Positions 46,968 to 58,300 of a stretch of 64,000 nucleotides of DNA are shown here, one piece after another. The translations under genes and the position numbers were made by a program. How positions within the stretch are numbered: position 1 is the first letter of the stretch; each line of letters begins with the position of its first letter. The notes beneath the pieces were generated by a model. That model saw only the letters and a program-made list of their open reading frames with translations. It ran no database searches and was not told where the DNA came from. Source of the DNA: Ananas comosus (lineage: Eukaryota; Streptophyta; Magnoliopsida; Poales; Bromeliaceae); assembly GCF_001540865.1 (NCBI RefSeq), contig NC_033627.1, positions 5,138,127 to 5,202,126 of the forward strand. The letters run 5' to 3'.

Positions 46968-47320
46968 CATGGTTCCTTCTTGCTGCCTATATAATATCCC
47001 TCTGTAAAAAAAATATTTGCGTTTCCTGGTGATTTTTTTCTTATCTGATTTGGTAGTGATCACTCTGCGGGCTTTGATTTCACCTCCAGGGAAGTGGATC
47101 GAGCGGAAGCTTCTTGATTACAGTCAAGAGGCTCGATTACTGTCAAGAGGCTGAGTGGTTCNTGATTAAATTGCTTTAAGTCATCTCTGTATAGAAATTT
47201 GTGCACAGTTAGAATGTGTTGCTTTTTTTTTCGCAAACTTATGAGGCATTCTTTTGATTTTTTTTAATCATTATATGTATTCAAATCTTGATGAAGATAA
47301 AATTTTGCTACAACAATATT

Positions 47321-47352
47321 TGCCCGCCGCATCGCGCGGGTTACTACACTAG
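47321..47352 (+). mobile_element. Helitron 3' terminus
   Basis: The hairpin CCCGC..GCGGG (within 47322-47340) is followed by TTACTACA and CTAG (47349-47352), then T. It closely matches the 3' end of the complete Helitron at 5091-5116, so both belong to related families. The 5' end is not identified. Confidence 0.75.
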
Positions 47353-47828
47353 TTATCATTTATTTGCCTACGGAAACCACAGCTCGTATCTCGATTCTCT
47401 AAACTCTCTGTAGAATATATAACTTCACAATTATTATATGACATGCGATCTTTTTATCGAAAGTCCCTCACAGTACTCGTATTAATTTACTTCAGTTGTA
47501 CTAAAACATAAATCAACTTCATTCAAGTCCATATTGCAATTAATAATTTTTATTTCTATATTACAAAATAAATAATAAATGTTAGAATCCGTTAAGATAC
47601 TTGACAATGCATTAATTCCGGTGCCATAAATGTTTCCTCATAGGAACCCTTCGTGAATACCCACACGAATGTAAGCAATTTATCTTTCTTCTTTTAAAAT
47701 ATACATACGTAGGTAAGGCCGGCAAATGAGCGAGCCGGCTCGCATTCGACTCAATATTTGGCTCGCTCGAGCTCGACTCGAAATTAAATGAGCCAAGCTT
47801 GAATAAAAAAAAATGCTCGAAATTTATT

Positions 47829-48617
47829 TCAGCACAACATTTCACCTACAGATAGATGGTCAGTCAGAGCGAATCATTCAGACTCTGGAGGACATGCTGA
47901 GAATATGTGTCCTGAACTTTAGAGAAGGGTGGTATTGACATTTGAGACTGATTGAGTTTGCAGTACAACAACAGCTATCAAATAAGTATTCAGATGGTTC
48001 CGTTTGAGGCATTGTATAGATGCAGGTGTCGATCCCCTTTACATTGAAGTGATGTGAGCGAAAGGAAGACTCTGAGACCTGAGATTCTGATAGAGATAGA
48101 GGAGAAGGTAAAGATTGTACGACGACACATTTTGACAGCCCAGAGTCGACAGAGGAGCTACGCCGATATCAAGAGATGATACTTAGAGTTTCAGGTTGGA
48201 GATCATATGTTTTTGAAAGTCTCGCCGTCCCGAGGGATACGCAGATTCGGAGTTCGTGGAAAGCTCAGTCCACAATTTGTAGGCCCTTTTGAGGTATTGG
48301 AGCGAGTCGGACCAGTAGCCTACAGGATTGCTCTACCCCCACGACTGGCCGACGTTCATGATATTTTTTACGTCTCGGCATTGAGAAGATACGTGTTTGA
48401 CCCCTCACACGTGATCGACTTCACTCCTCTGGAGCTTAGCGAGAATTTGAGATCTAAGGAGCGACCGGTGCGGATTCTTGCTCATGAGATGAAGGAATTG
48501 CGCAATCGTGTCATCCCTTATGTAAAAGTGCGGTGGAGTCATCACGAGGAGCGTGAGGCGATATGGGAGCCAGAGACGGTGATGCAGGAGGCCTACTCTT
48601 ACTTGTTTGAGACTTAG
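47829..48617 (+). pseudogene. Ty3-type polyprotein 3' end (integrase C-terminal), broken
   Basis: Translation shows the end of the integrase core (motif DGQSERIIQTLEDMLR near 47855-47900) with stops and frame shifts, for example a TGA near 47936. A 136-aa open stretch follows at 48207-48617 with integrase C-terminal motifs FVGPFEVLERVGPVAYRI, DVHDIFYVSALRRYV and REAIWEPE. Gag, protease, RT and RNase H are missing. It is an old, truncated copy; no repaired version is given. Confidence 0.85.
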
Positions 48618-48670
48618 GATTGAGGTATGCGTTAAATTTCGAGGACGAAACTTTTTGTAGTGAGGGAGAA

Positions 48671-50607
48671 TATAGTATCCCTGATTTTTGGGTTTTTATG
48701 AATTTCAGCATCTGAGGCTTGTCGACACATCTGGAGAGTGTCGGGACAAGTCGGAGTCGTTTTGGCGCGAAATAGATGCAAAACGGACTCAGTGCGACGC
48801 GAGAGTAGAGTTTAACATTGGAATCTACAAAGAGCAGGTTTTCAGTGTTGAGTCCCGATACTAGGTAGGAGAGCACCGGTATCCTAGTGTATTTCCAAAC
48901 AGACTGCTCTTGGGTTGCGCCAATTTGGTGCTGAGTACCGGTACAGCATCGAGCTGGTACCGGTACCTGGTGTACGAGTGTGCGTGCTGAGAGGCCGAGT
49001 GCCGGTAACCAAATCTGGTACTGGTACTCCAACTGAATTTTGAGTTGGTGAGGGGTACATTGGACTTTTGGTTTGATCATTATCACCAAAGTTACCTCAG
49101 CCAGTTATAATTGCAAAGAGAGCTGAGAGGAGAGTTTTTATTGTTGTGGCTCTGTCTCTCTAGTTTTTGAACGTGCTCGTGGTGGTGATCGCAGCTCGAG
49201 TTCGGGTGATTTCGATGTCGATCCAGAGGGTCCTTCGAGCGTGCGTGCGTCACGGTTGCGCCGTTGGAGGTCGGGCGAGCCAGTGATTTTCGCTTCTTTC
49301 AACTTCTCGCCATGGTTGGATAGGCTTTCGAGGTGGGTTGAAGTTTACCGAAATCGTCGGTTTTCCTCCTAAGCCGGAATTGACAACATGTATTTTTGGC
49401 TTCGTATATCATGTTTAATAGCTCGAATTCGTCGATTGCATGTTCTTTGAAATCTGAATTTGGAGCATAGTTAGTGATGTAGATGACTTATACATATTGG
49501 ACTTGGATTTGACTTAGGAGAAAACGGTTAGATTCTACACTATCACTTTCTAAAAATTACCATATTTAGCTTTAAGAGCTGTAGTTTGTTTATATCGCCG
49601 CAGTTTGTAAGCGGTGGATACCCAGAATAGTATAGAATGAATTTACGCTTGTGCTGGAATGCCTAGTTTATTTTACAATAGAGTGTGGACAGTTTTGGAC
49701 TGGCGGGTGCCGTCGCAGTTGACGGTGGACCCATATTACTGTTTTTGCATTGGATTATGCCAAGAGCACGTGAGTTTTGGTTGTAGGACCTGGTAGACCC
49801 ATTTGTTTTGGTTATAGCCTGTGAGAGCCTGATTGAGCTCGGTAGAGACACGCTTGCATACTCGGTTGGGTAGCGCCCACGAGTGCCACTCCGGAGTCGA
49901 GCTTAGTTCTTTTGCGTTGATATCGTAGTGTCCTGGTGGGACTTACTCTCCACCAACAGCCCAGCGTGGTGGTGGTTGGTGTAGCTTCGACAGGCGAGAC
50001 GAGTGTGTTCATAGTCCCTAGTGAGATTGGGTCAGAGATTGCATCTTGCTTACATTTACAGATAGCTAGTGTTGGTTAGCGATAGTCTAGTGACATATAG
50101 CTGTAGAGTTTTACCAGCTTCCTTTACTATCTCTTTTCATACTTTCTGTAGATTTAGTGGGTGAGCCGTTGAGGTGAGTAGCGGTACCTATTGAGAACTA
50201 CTTCTTTTTGCAGTAGTTCTCACACCCAGCTGTTGACCCTTTTTGCAGAGCCTTCTTCTGCGGCTGCTGCTGTCACCGATTCTGATCGAGGAAAGTGAGT
50301 CGAGAGCTAGATCCCTTCCTTGGTTACAGTGCTAGAGGAGTACCTCCCACAGGTAATTTTGGAGTTTTTATGTACATATGGTTGTTGTCTGGGTACTCGC
50401 TTAAGCGAGTGGTGCAGTAGACATTTTGTATTTACTGGAACCCTCAAGGTTTTATATATATATGTTTCTTTTAGCAGCTCTTTACCTTATGGTTGTACCT
50501 TGGTTTTGTTTACAGGTACAACTGTCGTTTCGTATACAGAGAAAATTTCTATGTATACGGTGGGTCTGTTGGCGTGCTCGGGGAAACGTGTAATTCGGGG
50601 CGTGACA
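48671..50607 (+). mobile_element. 3' LTR of the Ty3-type fragment (~1.9 kb)
   Basis: A polypurine tract GTGAGGGAGAA (48660-48670) follows the polyprotein stop and marks the LTR start (TATAGTATCCC, with the expected TG decayed to TA). The probable end is GGGGCGTGACA (50597-50607). The region contains repeated GGTACCGGTAC-type motifs (about 48930-49025). There is no second LTR in the window. Confidence 0.65.
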
Positions 50608-51810
50608 TATATGTATAGATAATGTTCTATACAAATTAAACTATTGTTCGTATGATGTTGAGAATTTCAAGTAGCTCGTTTAGGGCTTGAGCTCGCTCGA
50701 CTCGAAATTAGGACTCGCTCGAGCTTGCCTCAAATTAATTTCAAACCAAGCTTGAGCTTAAATTTAGGCTCGAAATTAATTTCAAGCTGAATTTGAGCCG
50801 AGGTAAGCTCGCTCGAGCCCGGCTTGTCTCCACCCCTACACGTAGGGCTACAATAATATGTTATTAGTATTGAACCCGCAATTCACCGCGGCCAGTTTTA
50901 ACATTAATATATTGAGACTCGTATTACACTTTCTGTTGGTGATTGGCTTTTAATACCAACTCTGACGCCCTACTTTCGACAGGGATCAACCATTCTAGAA
51001 CTATTATGGTTCTAAACTCGCTCAATCCTCAATCTCTTTGGCTTATCCACCACTCAAAATATTATACCTAGATTAAAATGTTTAATTCTAGAATATCTTA
51101 TATATAGGATTGTTTCAAAACTTGAGAGTGTCACAAAAAAAAAAATAAAGAACTATTATTATATGTTTTCCTCGAGGACTGTAAAAAATATATCATAACC
51201 GATTTATTTTAATATACGAAATGCAATACTATAAAAAAAAATAAATATTGTATTTTTTTTTTATCGTACTTTCTTACCGCACATTACGAAATCTTTCTGA
51301 AATCTCAACCAGAGAATTAGTTAGTTGTTTAATATGTAGACTTGGCATTCCTCAAAAATTAAACTTGAAAGAGCCATTTCAAGCCGAAATAAAAGGCGAT
51401 GGGATCTTCGTACTTTTTCCACCCACATTTTATGAAAGGATAATAATAATAATAATAATAATAAAATAGATGGCTACATCAGGATCCACAATTAAAATCA
51501 GGAAATCTCTTGAGTCTAAGTCCACGCCCCACTCTAGCTGCTACTACTTTCCAAACCCTACATCCAGCTCACCTCCACCCATGCAGCCGCGAATCCGCCC
51601 CTTCGACGAGAAACTATACCCTGCACCCAGTATATATATGCATATGCATGCACTCTATATATATATAGTCTATACACTATTATTATATTTTTCATATTTG
51701 ATGATTGGAAAATACCATTCCTATACTTATATATAGATATAAATTTTATATCCTTCGCATTCTAAAACTTATAAAAGTTCTTTTAGATTTAGTTAAAAAA
51801 AAAAGAAGAT

Positions 51811-52165
51811 AAACTTCAAATACCACCCCTGTGATTGCACTTTCTCACTTTAGTACTCTATGATTTAAAGTGTATCAATTTAGTACCATGTGATTTTATT
51901 TTTCTTTTTTTTTTCATCAGCTTCTCTATTAATACTTTATTAAATTAAATATAAAAAACTTCAGATATCCTATCTTGGTTAATCAAATATTCACTTTAGT
52001 ATCATTTAATTTTTAAACTTTGACACTGATTAAAAAAAAATTAGTAGAATTGATAATAATAATAATAAAAAAAAACCACAGGGCACTAAATTGATACACT
52101 TTAAACCACAAGATACTAAAATGAGAAAATGCGAAACCACATGAATGATATTTGAAGTTTTTTCT
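51811..52165. mobile_element. MITE with long inverted repeats, copy 2
   Basis: AACTTCAAATACCACCCCTG faces CATGAATGATATTTGAAGTT in inverted order. The arms share ATTTAAAGTGTATCAATTTAGT and its complement. Same family as 22603-22962. Confidence 0.65.
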
Positions 52166-52663
52166 AAAAAGATTGATAAGAGTAGAAAGAGAAGATGGGT
52201 CTTTAGATGGATCGGGAATATATTTTATACCTACTTTATTGTAAGTGCACAGATAGTGTTGCTCTTGATGATATAGTTCGATAAATTCATATACAATATC
52301 TAAACAGTTTATGTGTATATAATATTAAAACTTATTAATTAGATATCCCGAACATTGATAATTAAGAAAAAATATTATTATTATTTGATCGGTAAGAAAT
52401 TAGAATTATAAATTTATGATTTTGGAGAGCCCCCAAACTATGGGAAGTTAGAAATAGCCCTCCACACTACGGTTTTTTTTTTTTTTTTTTTTTTGGTACT
52501 CGTTCAACTTTGATTTCTTCATAATTAAGTAATTTTTAGCCAAATAAAAGAGAATTTATCAAATTTTTTGATAATTACATCATAATTTATGTAGTTTGAA
52601 CTACTCTAAAGCAAATTAATTAGACTAATTAATTACTAATAGCTAATAGAGCAATATCGTTAA

Positions 52664-53603
52664 GGCCATGTTTGGCGATGCAAGTTAAAAAAACTCATGG
52701 ATTTTTATCTATAGTTTTGATTTAATGAAATTACGGAATCCTTTTAACACAAAAATTCCACAGCTTCATTTTAAGTGTTTGGATACAATTCATATAATTC
52801 CATAGTATTTATAAACATTAAATCTATAAATTTAAAATTCAAATTCAAAAATCAAAATTTAAATTTAAAAATAAAATTTTAAAATTAAAATTCAAAATTC
52901 AAACTATAAAAAATTTAAATTTAAATAAAAAATTTATATATCATTTTATGTTTTAATTTGGAATTTGGAATTTGCGTAAATTTAAAATTTAAAATTTGAA
53001 ATTTAATTTTTTAAATTTAAATATTACAAGGATCTTAAACTTTGAAAATTTGAAAATTATAAAATCTATAATTTAATTTAAATTTTATAATTTAATAATT
53101 TATAAATTCTCATTTATAAATTTAAATGGATTAAATTATTAAGTTTAAATTTAAATTTTGAAAATTGAAATTAAAAATTAAAATTAACATTAAAATTTGA
53201 AAGTTGAAATTTGAAAGTTGAAATTTGAAAGTTGAAATTTGAACTTTTTGAAAGTTGAAATTTGAAAGTTGAAATTTGAAATTTGAAATTTGAACTTTTT
53301 GAAACTTTAAAATTTGAAATTTGAAATTTGAAGTTTGATGTTTGAAATTTGAAATTTGAACTTTTTAAAATTTAAAATTTGAAAGTAAATTTGAAATTTG
53401 AAAGTTGAAATTTGAAATTCCCAAAATGATAGAATTTTTTCCTTTGGTTAAAGTAGATTGTAAGTTTACTCTATTTTTTGGAGTATAGTATAACTATACT
53501 TCAAAAATTACATTAAATTTTTTTCTTCCAAATGTTTCATAGGATTATTTTCCTACCAGCGTAGCATAATTTGCTACGTTTTTAGAGGTATCCAAACGGA
53601 GCC
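52664..53603. mobile_element. Harbinger-like MITE with low-complexity interior
   Basis: The left end GGCCATGTTTGG and the right end CCAAACGGAGCC are inverted repeats flanked by TTAA (52660-52663, 53604-53607). The interior (about 52800-53430) is made of AAATTTGAA and GAAAGTTGAAATTT variants, apparently expanded. Confidence 0.65.
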
Positions 53604-53849
53604 TTAACAAATTTTATAAGTAACTATAAAAGCCCAATTTAAGAAACAGTTAAAAGAATGTCAATAAAAAAAACAGTTGATAGGTTTATTTCCGGGCATT
53701 TTAAATTATAGGCCAATTTGCATAAAAAATTTACAAGTTTTGAGTTTTTGCAAAACTAAGCCGCCTTTTTCGATCTTACAGATTTGGTCTGAATTTTTAG
53801 CAAATTGACAAAAATACCTTTATTTTTTTTTTCTCTCGTTCTTTTTATT

Positions 53850-54300
53850 TTCTCTCCGAAGAGGCAGCGGAGGCGGAGGTGGCCCGCCTCTACCTCGTGC
53901 ACTCTCGCCTTTGACCGCACCCGCACTCTCCGCCCTCCTCGCCTCCGATCCTGCCGAGGCTGCNTTTTTTTTTTCTCTCCAACCCTCCTCCACCGCCTTC
54001 GCGGCCCTTCGCGATGGTAACGAGAACGGTAATGTGTTCTGTTCCTCCGCCTTCACTCTCCACCTTTATTGCAGCAGATTTTGCACCAATCAAACCCACT
54101 TCTAGAAACCCACCGTTCACACCACTACTGTCGATAACAAAGAGGAAGCACTTTTTGGCGCCGAGAAGCTCGTTGGCGAGGGAGAGGGCACGAGGCCCAC
54201 CCGCCTACCTCAAAGGGTGGCGGCGAGCGCACCTTCGGCGATGTCGGAAGCGAGGAGGGCGAGGAGTGCACGGGAATATATCTGGATTAGCACTTTTGTT
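53850..54300. other. GC-rich segment of unknown origin with one N
   Basis: A GC-rich, exon-like block in AT-rich DNA, with an N at 53964 beside a T-run. Frames are short and disagree across the N. It could be a degraded gene fragment carried by a transposon. I recognise no domain. Confidence 0.35.
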
Positions 54301-54484
54301 TGTTTAAAATAAAAAAAATTAACTAGGGCCAAAATTAGAGAATAATGAAGAAAATCAGAGAACAAGGAAAAAAAGTTGAAGTTGCCCTGTTAAGATAAAA
54401 TTGCACTATTTTAAAAAAATGTTGCACTATTATGTACATAAGTTGCAGTATTTGAGATATAAGCTGCATCCTTTAAGATAAAAG

Positions 54485-54650
54485 TTACACTCTTTAAATA
54501 AAAATTATAATTTTTGAAAGATATTTACACTTTTTCTCCTCTTATTGTACTTTTTGAAATTTAACTGTCTTTTAAAATGAAAGTCGCACTCTTTAAACGA
54601 AAATTGTCTTTTTTTAGAGATATTTATATTATTTCTCCTCTTAAAGGGTA
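54485..54650 (+). repeat. ~97-bp tandem duplication upstream of importin gene
   Basis: A segment of about 60 bp beginning GTTACACTCTTTAAA (54487) recurs at about 54583 as GTCGCACTCTTTAAA. Both copies end TTTCTCCTCTTA. Its role is unknown. Confidence 0.55.
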
Positions 54651-55104
54651 CAGTTTAGTCTTTTATTGGTACCTAAAATTGCATGACGAATAAAATTAAC
54701 CATATTATTATTTCATTAATTTGTAAAAATAACATATTAAAAATTAATTTTTATACTGCAGGGCTGAATTTTCACGATAAAAAGATTCTTTTTGAATTTT
54801 CGACATATGTACTTTATTATTATTTATTTTATTAATCATTACAAATTTATTAAAATGTAAATATAAATAGTCAATTATGGAATCGTGGAAGTTTAGATGG
54901 AAAATGGTCTTATTGGTGGTTAATAGCGTATTTAACCCGTCATTATTATAATATTTAGATCTCTGTCATGAGTTGTTTTTTTTTTTTATTTTTATTTTTA
55001 GTTTTAATTACTTTGAGAGGGATACATACATGGATAATAATACACATACATACATACCTTCGGTGGACGCAATAATTTGTTCTCTTCAACACCCGCACCC
55101 CTCT

Positions 55105-55281
55105 AAACCCTAACAATAAAAAGGCCCCTTCCCCCTCGCCCCTATTGCCTCGCAATCCCCCAATTAGCCCACGAGCGATAGAGAGGCCACGGTGCGACCT
55201 CCTCCTCCTCCTCCTCCTCCACCGCGCCGCCTCTTCGGCTCCTTCGTCTCGTCGTCCCCGGATTCCAAACCCTAACCCTAA
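55105..55281 (+). promoter_or_regulatory. Telo-box motifs in the importin 5' region
   Basis: AAACCCTAA occurs at 55105-55113, and a double AAACCCTAACCCTAA at 55267-55281, 26 bp before the ATG. Telo-boxes near starts of plant housekeeping genes are linked to expression in dividing cells. A (CTC)n tract lies at 55198-55220. Confidence 0.5.
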
Positions 55282-55306
55282 AAGCCCCAGCCCGATCTCG
55301 ATCGCC

Positions 55307-58300
55307 ATGGATTCCCAGCAGCAGCAGCAGGAGCAGCAGGAGCAGCAGATGGCGGCGGTGCTGGGGCCCGACCCGGCGCCGTTCGAAGCGCTGGTGGCGA
55401 GCCTGATGTCCTCCGGCAACGCCGAGCGCTCCGCCGCCGAGTCGCTCTTCCACCTCTGCCGCGACCGCCATCCCGACCCCCTCTCCCTCCGCCTCGCCCA
55501 CCTCCTCCACTCCTCCCCCCGCCCCGACCTCCGCGCCATGTCCGCCCTCCTCCTCCGCAAGCTCCTCTCCTCCTCCTCCTCCTCCTCCTCCTCCGATTCC
55601 TCTTCCTCCTCTTCTTCTTCTTCTTCAACGACGACGCCGCCTGTCTGGCCGCGCCTCTCCCCCTCCACCCAGTCCTCCCTCAAATCCCTCCTGCTGTCTG
55701 CCCTCCACCGCGAGGACTCCAAGTCCATCTCCAAGAAGCTCTGCGACGCCGTCTCCGAGCTGGCGGCCTCCCTCCTGCCCGAGAACGCCTGGCCCGAGCT
55801 GCTGCCTTTCCTCTTCCAGTCCGCCGCCTCCCCGGCCTCCCCGCACCTCCAGGAGTCCGCCCTCCTCGTCTTCGCCCGCCTCGCCGACTACATCGCCGAC
55901 TCCCTCCGCCAGTACCTGCCCACCATCCACGACCTCCTCCTCGCCTCCCTCTCCCACCCCTCCTCCCCCGACGTCCGCATCGCCGCCCTCGGCGCCACCG
56001 TCAACCTCGTCCAGTGCCTCCACTCCTCCGCCGACCGCGACCNAACGCGCCGCCGGAGGACCGGCCTCAACTCCCTCAGCCACTCGCGCGCGTAGTACCG
56101 CCCCTCCTCCAGGACGTCCGCCAGCGCCAGCCGCCTCCTCACCTCGAGGCCCTCGAGCTGCTCGTCGAGCTCGCCGGCGCCGAGCCGCGCTTCCTGCGCC
56201 GCCAGCTGGCCGACGTCGTCGGCGCCATGCTGCAGGTCGCCGAGGCCGAGGACCGCCTCGAGGAGGGCACGCGCCACCTCGCCGTCGAGTTCGTCGTCAC
56301 CCTGGCCGAGGCCCGGGAGCGCGCCCCCGGGATGATGCGCAAGTTCCCGCAGTTCGTCGGGCGGCTCTTCGCCGTGCTGATGAAGATGCTGCTCGACATC
56401 GAGGACGAGCCCGCCTGGCACAGCGCCGAGGTCGAGGAGGAGGACGCCGGCGAGAGCGGCAACTATGGCGTCGCGCAGGAGTGCCTCGACCGTCTGGCCA
56501 TCGCTCTCGGAGGGAATGCCATCATGCCCATCGCCTCCGACCTGCTCCCGGCTTACCTGGCAGCCCCGGAGTGGCAGAAGCACCACGCCGCCCTCATCAC
56601 CCTCTCCCAGATTGCCGAAGGCTGCGCAAAGGTACTTACTTATTAAAGCTCTCACCAAAGTCTCTTTTTATTGTATGTACTTTTATAATTACACTTTACC
56701 GCACTGAGCTCTATGCATGTTCTAGAGCAAGCCCTGCATATTCTGTTAGCGGACGACAGCTAACGACAAGGACGGTCGTTGTCGGTTTGAATTTCTGTCG
56801 TTTTAGTCCGTTAAACATTTTCCAGCGCAACGAATGTCATTCAATTTTAGAATGTCGCAACGTAGAGAAGATTGGAAAGTTCTTAACTTGAGTCCGACAA
56901 CTTTGGGGCGTTCACACTATTTACGGTTAATCTTGATTGTAAACGTCACACGAGAGATTCGTTCACAGAGGAAGTACGAAAATATTCTGCTGCTGCTTCT
57001 CTTCATTTTTCCAGTAATAAAAGGAACTCTTGGATTAGTTACGCCAGAGTAGGTCTTTTGTGAGTCTAAGAATGGTGATTAGGTGTAACAGTAATTAATG
57101 GAAAAAGCGTGTTTCAGTTGGAGTTCTACCATTTGTTAGTGGAGTGTATGCTGTATAACATAAAATCCAACAGGGAGTTTTGCAGGGGAAAGAAAAGAAA
57201 GTTTAGAAAATGAATACACCCGTAAAGTTCGGGTGTAATGACGTCTTTCTATTTTGGGATGCCATTCACAAATAGGGAAAATAGTTATACTTCTTTTGCC
57301 ACTAAGGAAGTATATGCTTGTATTTCTTTTTATTTGTTACGCTTTCTCTATGCAGGTCATGCTCAAAAACCTGGAGCAAGTGGTGATGATGATCCTCAAC
57401 GGTTTCCAGCATCCCCATCCCCGCGTTCGGTGGGCGGCAATCAATGCGATTGGGCAGTTGTCTACAGATTTGGGTCCTGATTTGCAAATCCAGCATCACC
57501 AGAAGGTTCTTCCTGCATTGGTGTTGGCAATGGATGATTTCCAGAATCCCCGTGTACAGGCAAGTAAAATAAGCTAGTTGGAGAACTGTGCTGTTTAAAC
57601 TAGTTCGTGATAATGATTTTCGTAATAACCATGAAACAATCTTCATTGCTATAGTTTAAATTCAATCAAGGGGTTTAGCGCTCAGAAAAATTAAATGTAG
57701 CAACCACCTTTGGAACAAGTGCAGTAACGGGTAATCAACTTAATCCGAGTTGGCGAGTACGATACTTACGAAATGCATCATGTACCTTTGGCCTATTGAA
57801 ATTTTTTCAATTTGCGATGTAACTTTTACATATCTTCTTGCACACGTCAAAGTGATCTTTGTAGGCCATTGTCTTGCTTACATTGAATTTGGCGGCTCTC
57901 AAACTGAAAACTGCAGGGCAGTTTTCCAGTATTGAGTTGCCTGGATATTTAATATCATGTAATTTTACTCTGTTAGCACTTCTCTTTTCTTATTCTCGTT
58001 GTCCTGGTATGTGTACTGATTAGGTGGCCTTCACCTTAGGGACAAAGATCTAATGCTTTATTTGGTATATGTGCAAGCTTCTCCATCAGGCTGAGTTCCA
58101 ATATTAGTGCTTTTTATTTATCGTTGGGGTTGCTGGTTAGAGGTCCCGATAGTTGTTCTGTCATTACAGTACTTTATGCATAGTTATTCTGTCCTGATTT
58201 TCCTGCTCCTACGAGCCTCTTTTTGACCAAGAATATTACTCCCATTATTCTGCAGGCTCATGCTGCTTCCGCAATTTTGAATTTCACTGAGAATTGCACT

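Larger units (their letters stand above)
47710..50850. mobile_element. hAT-like element ends flanking a Ty3 fragment
   Basis: The left part (47710-47825) and right part (50670-50850) are rich in GCTCGCTCGAGC/GACTCGAAATTA motifs in mirror arrangement. The right end CACCCCTAcacgtagg and left tacgtaggtaagg suggest hAT termini with a related short flank (acgtag). A Ty3-type LTR fragment sits between, so this hAT-like copy seems to have been split by it. The target duplication is imperfect. Confidence 0.4.

Noticed and set aside
55142..55734. Arg- and Glu-rich minus-strand ORFs opposite importin exon 1
   Set aside because: They are antisense of CTC/TCC repeats and poly-Ser; no family and no splice logic.
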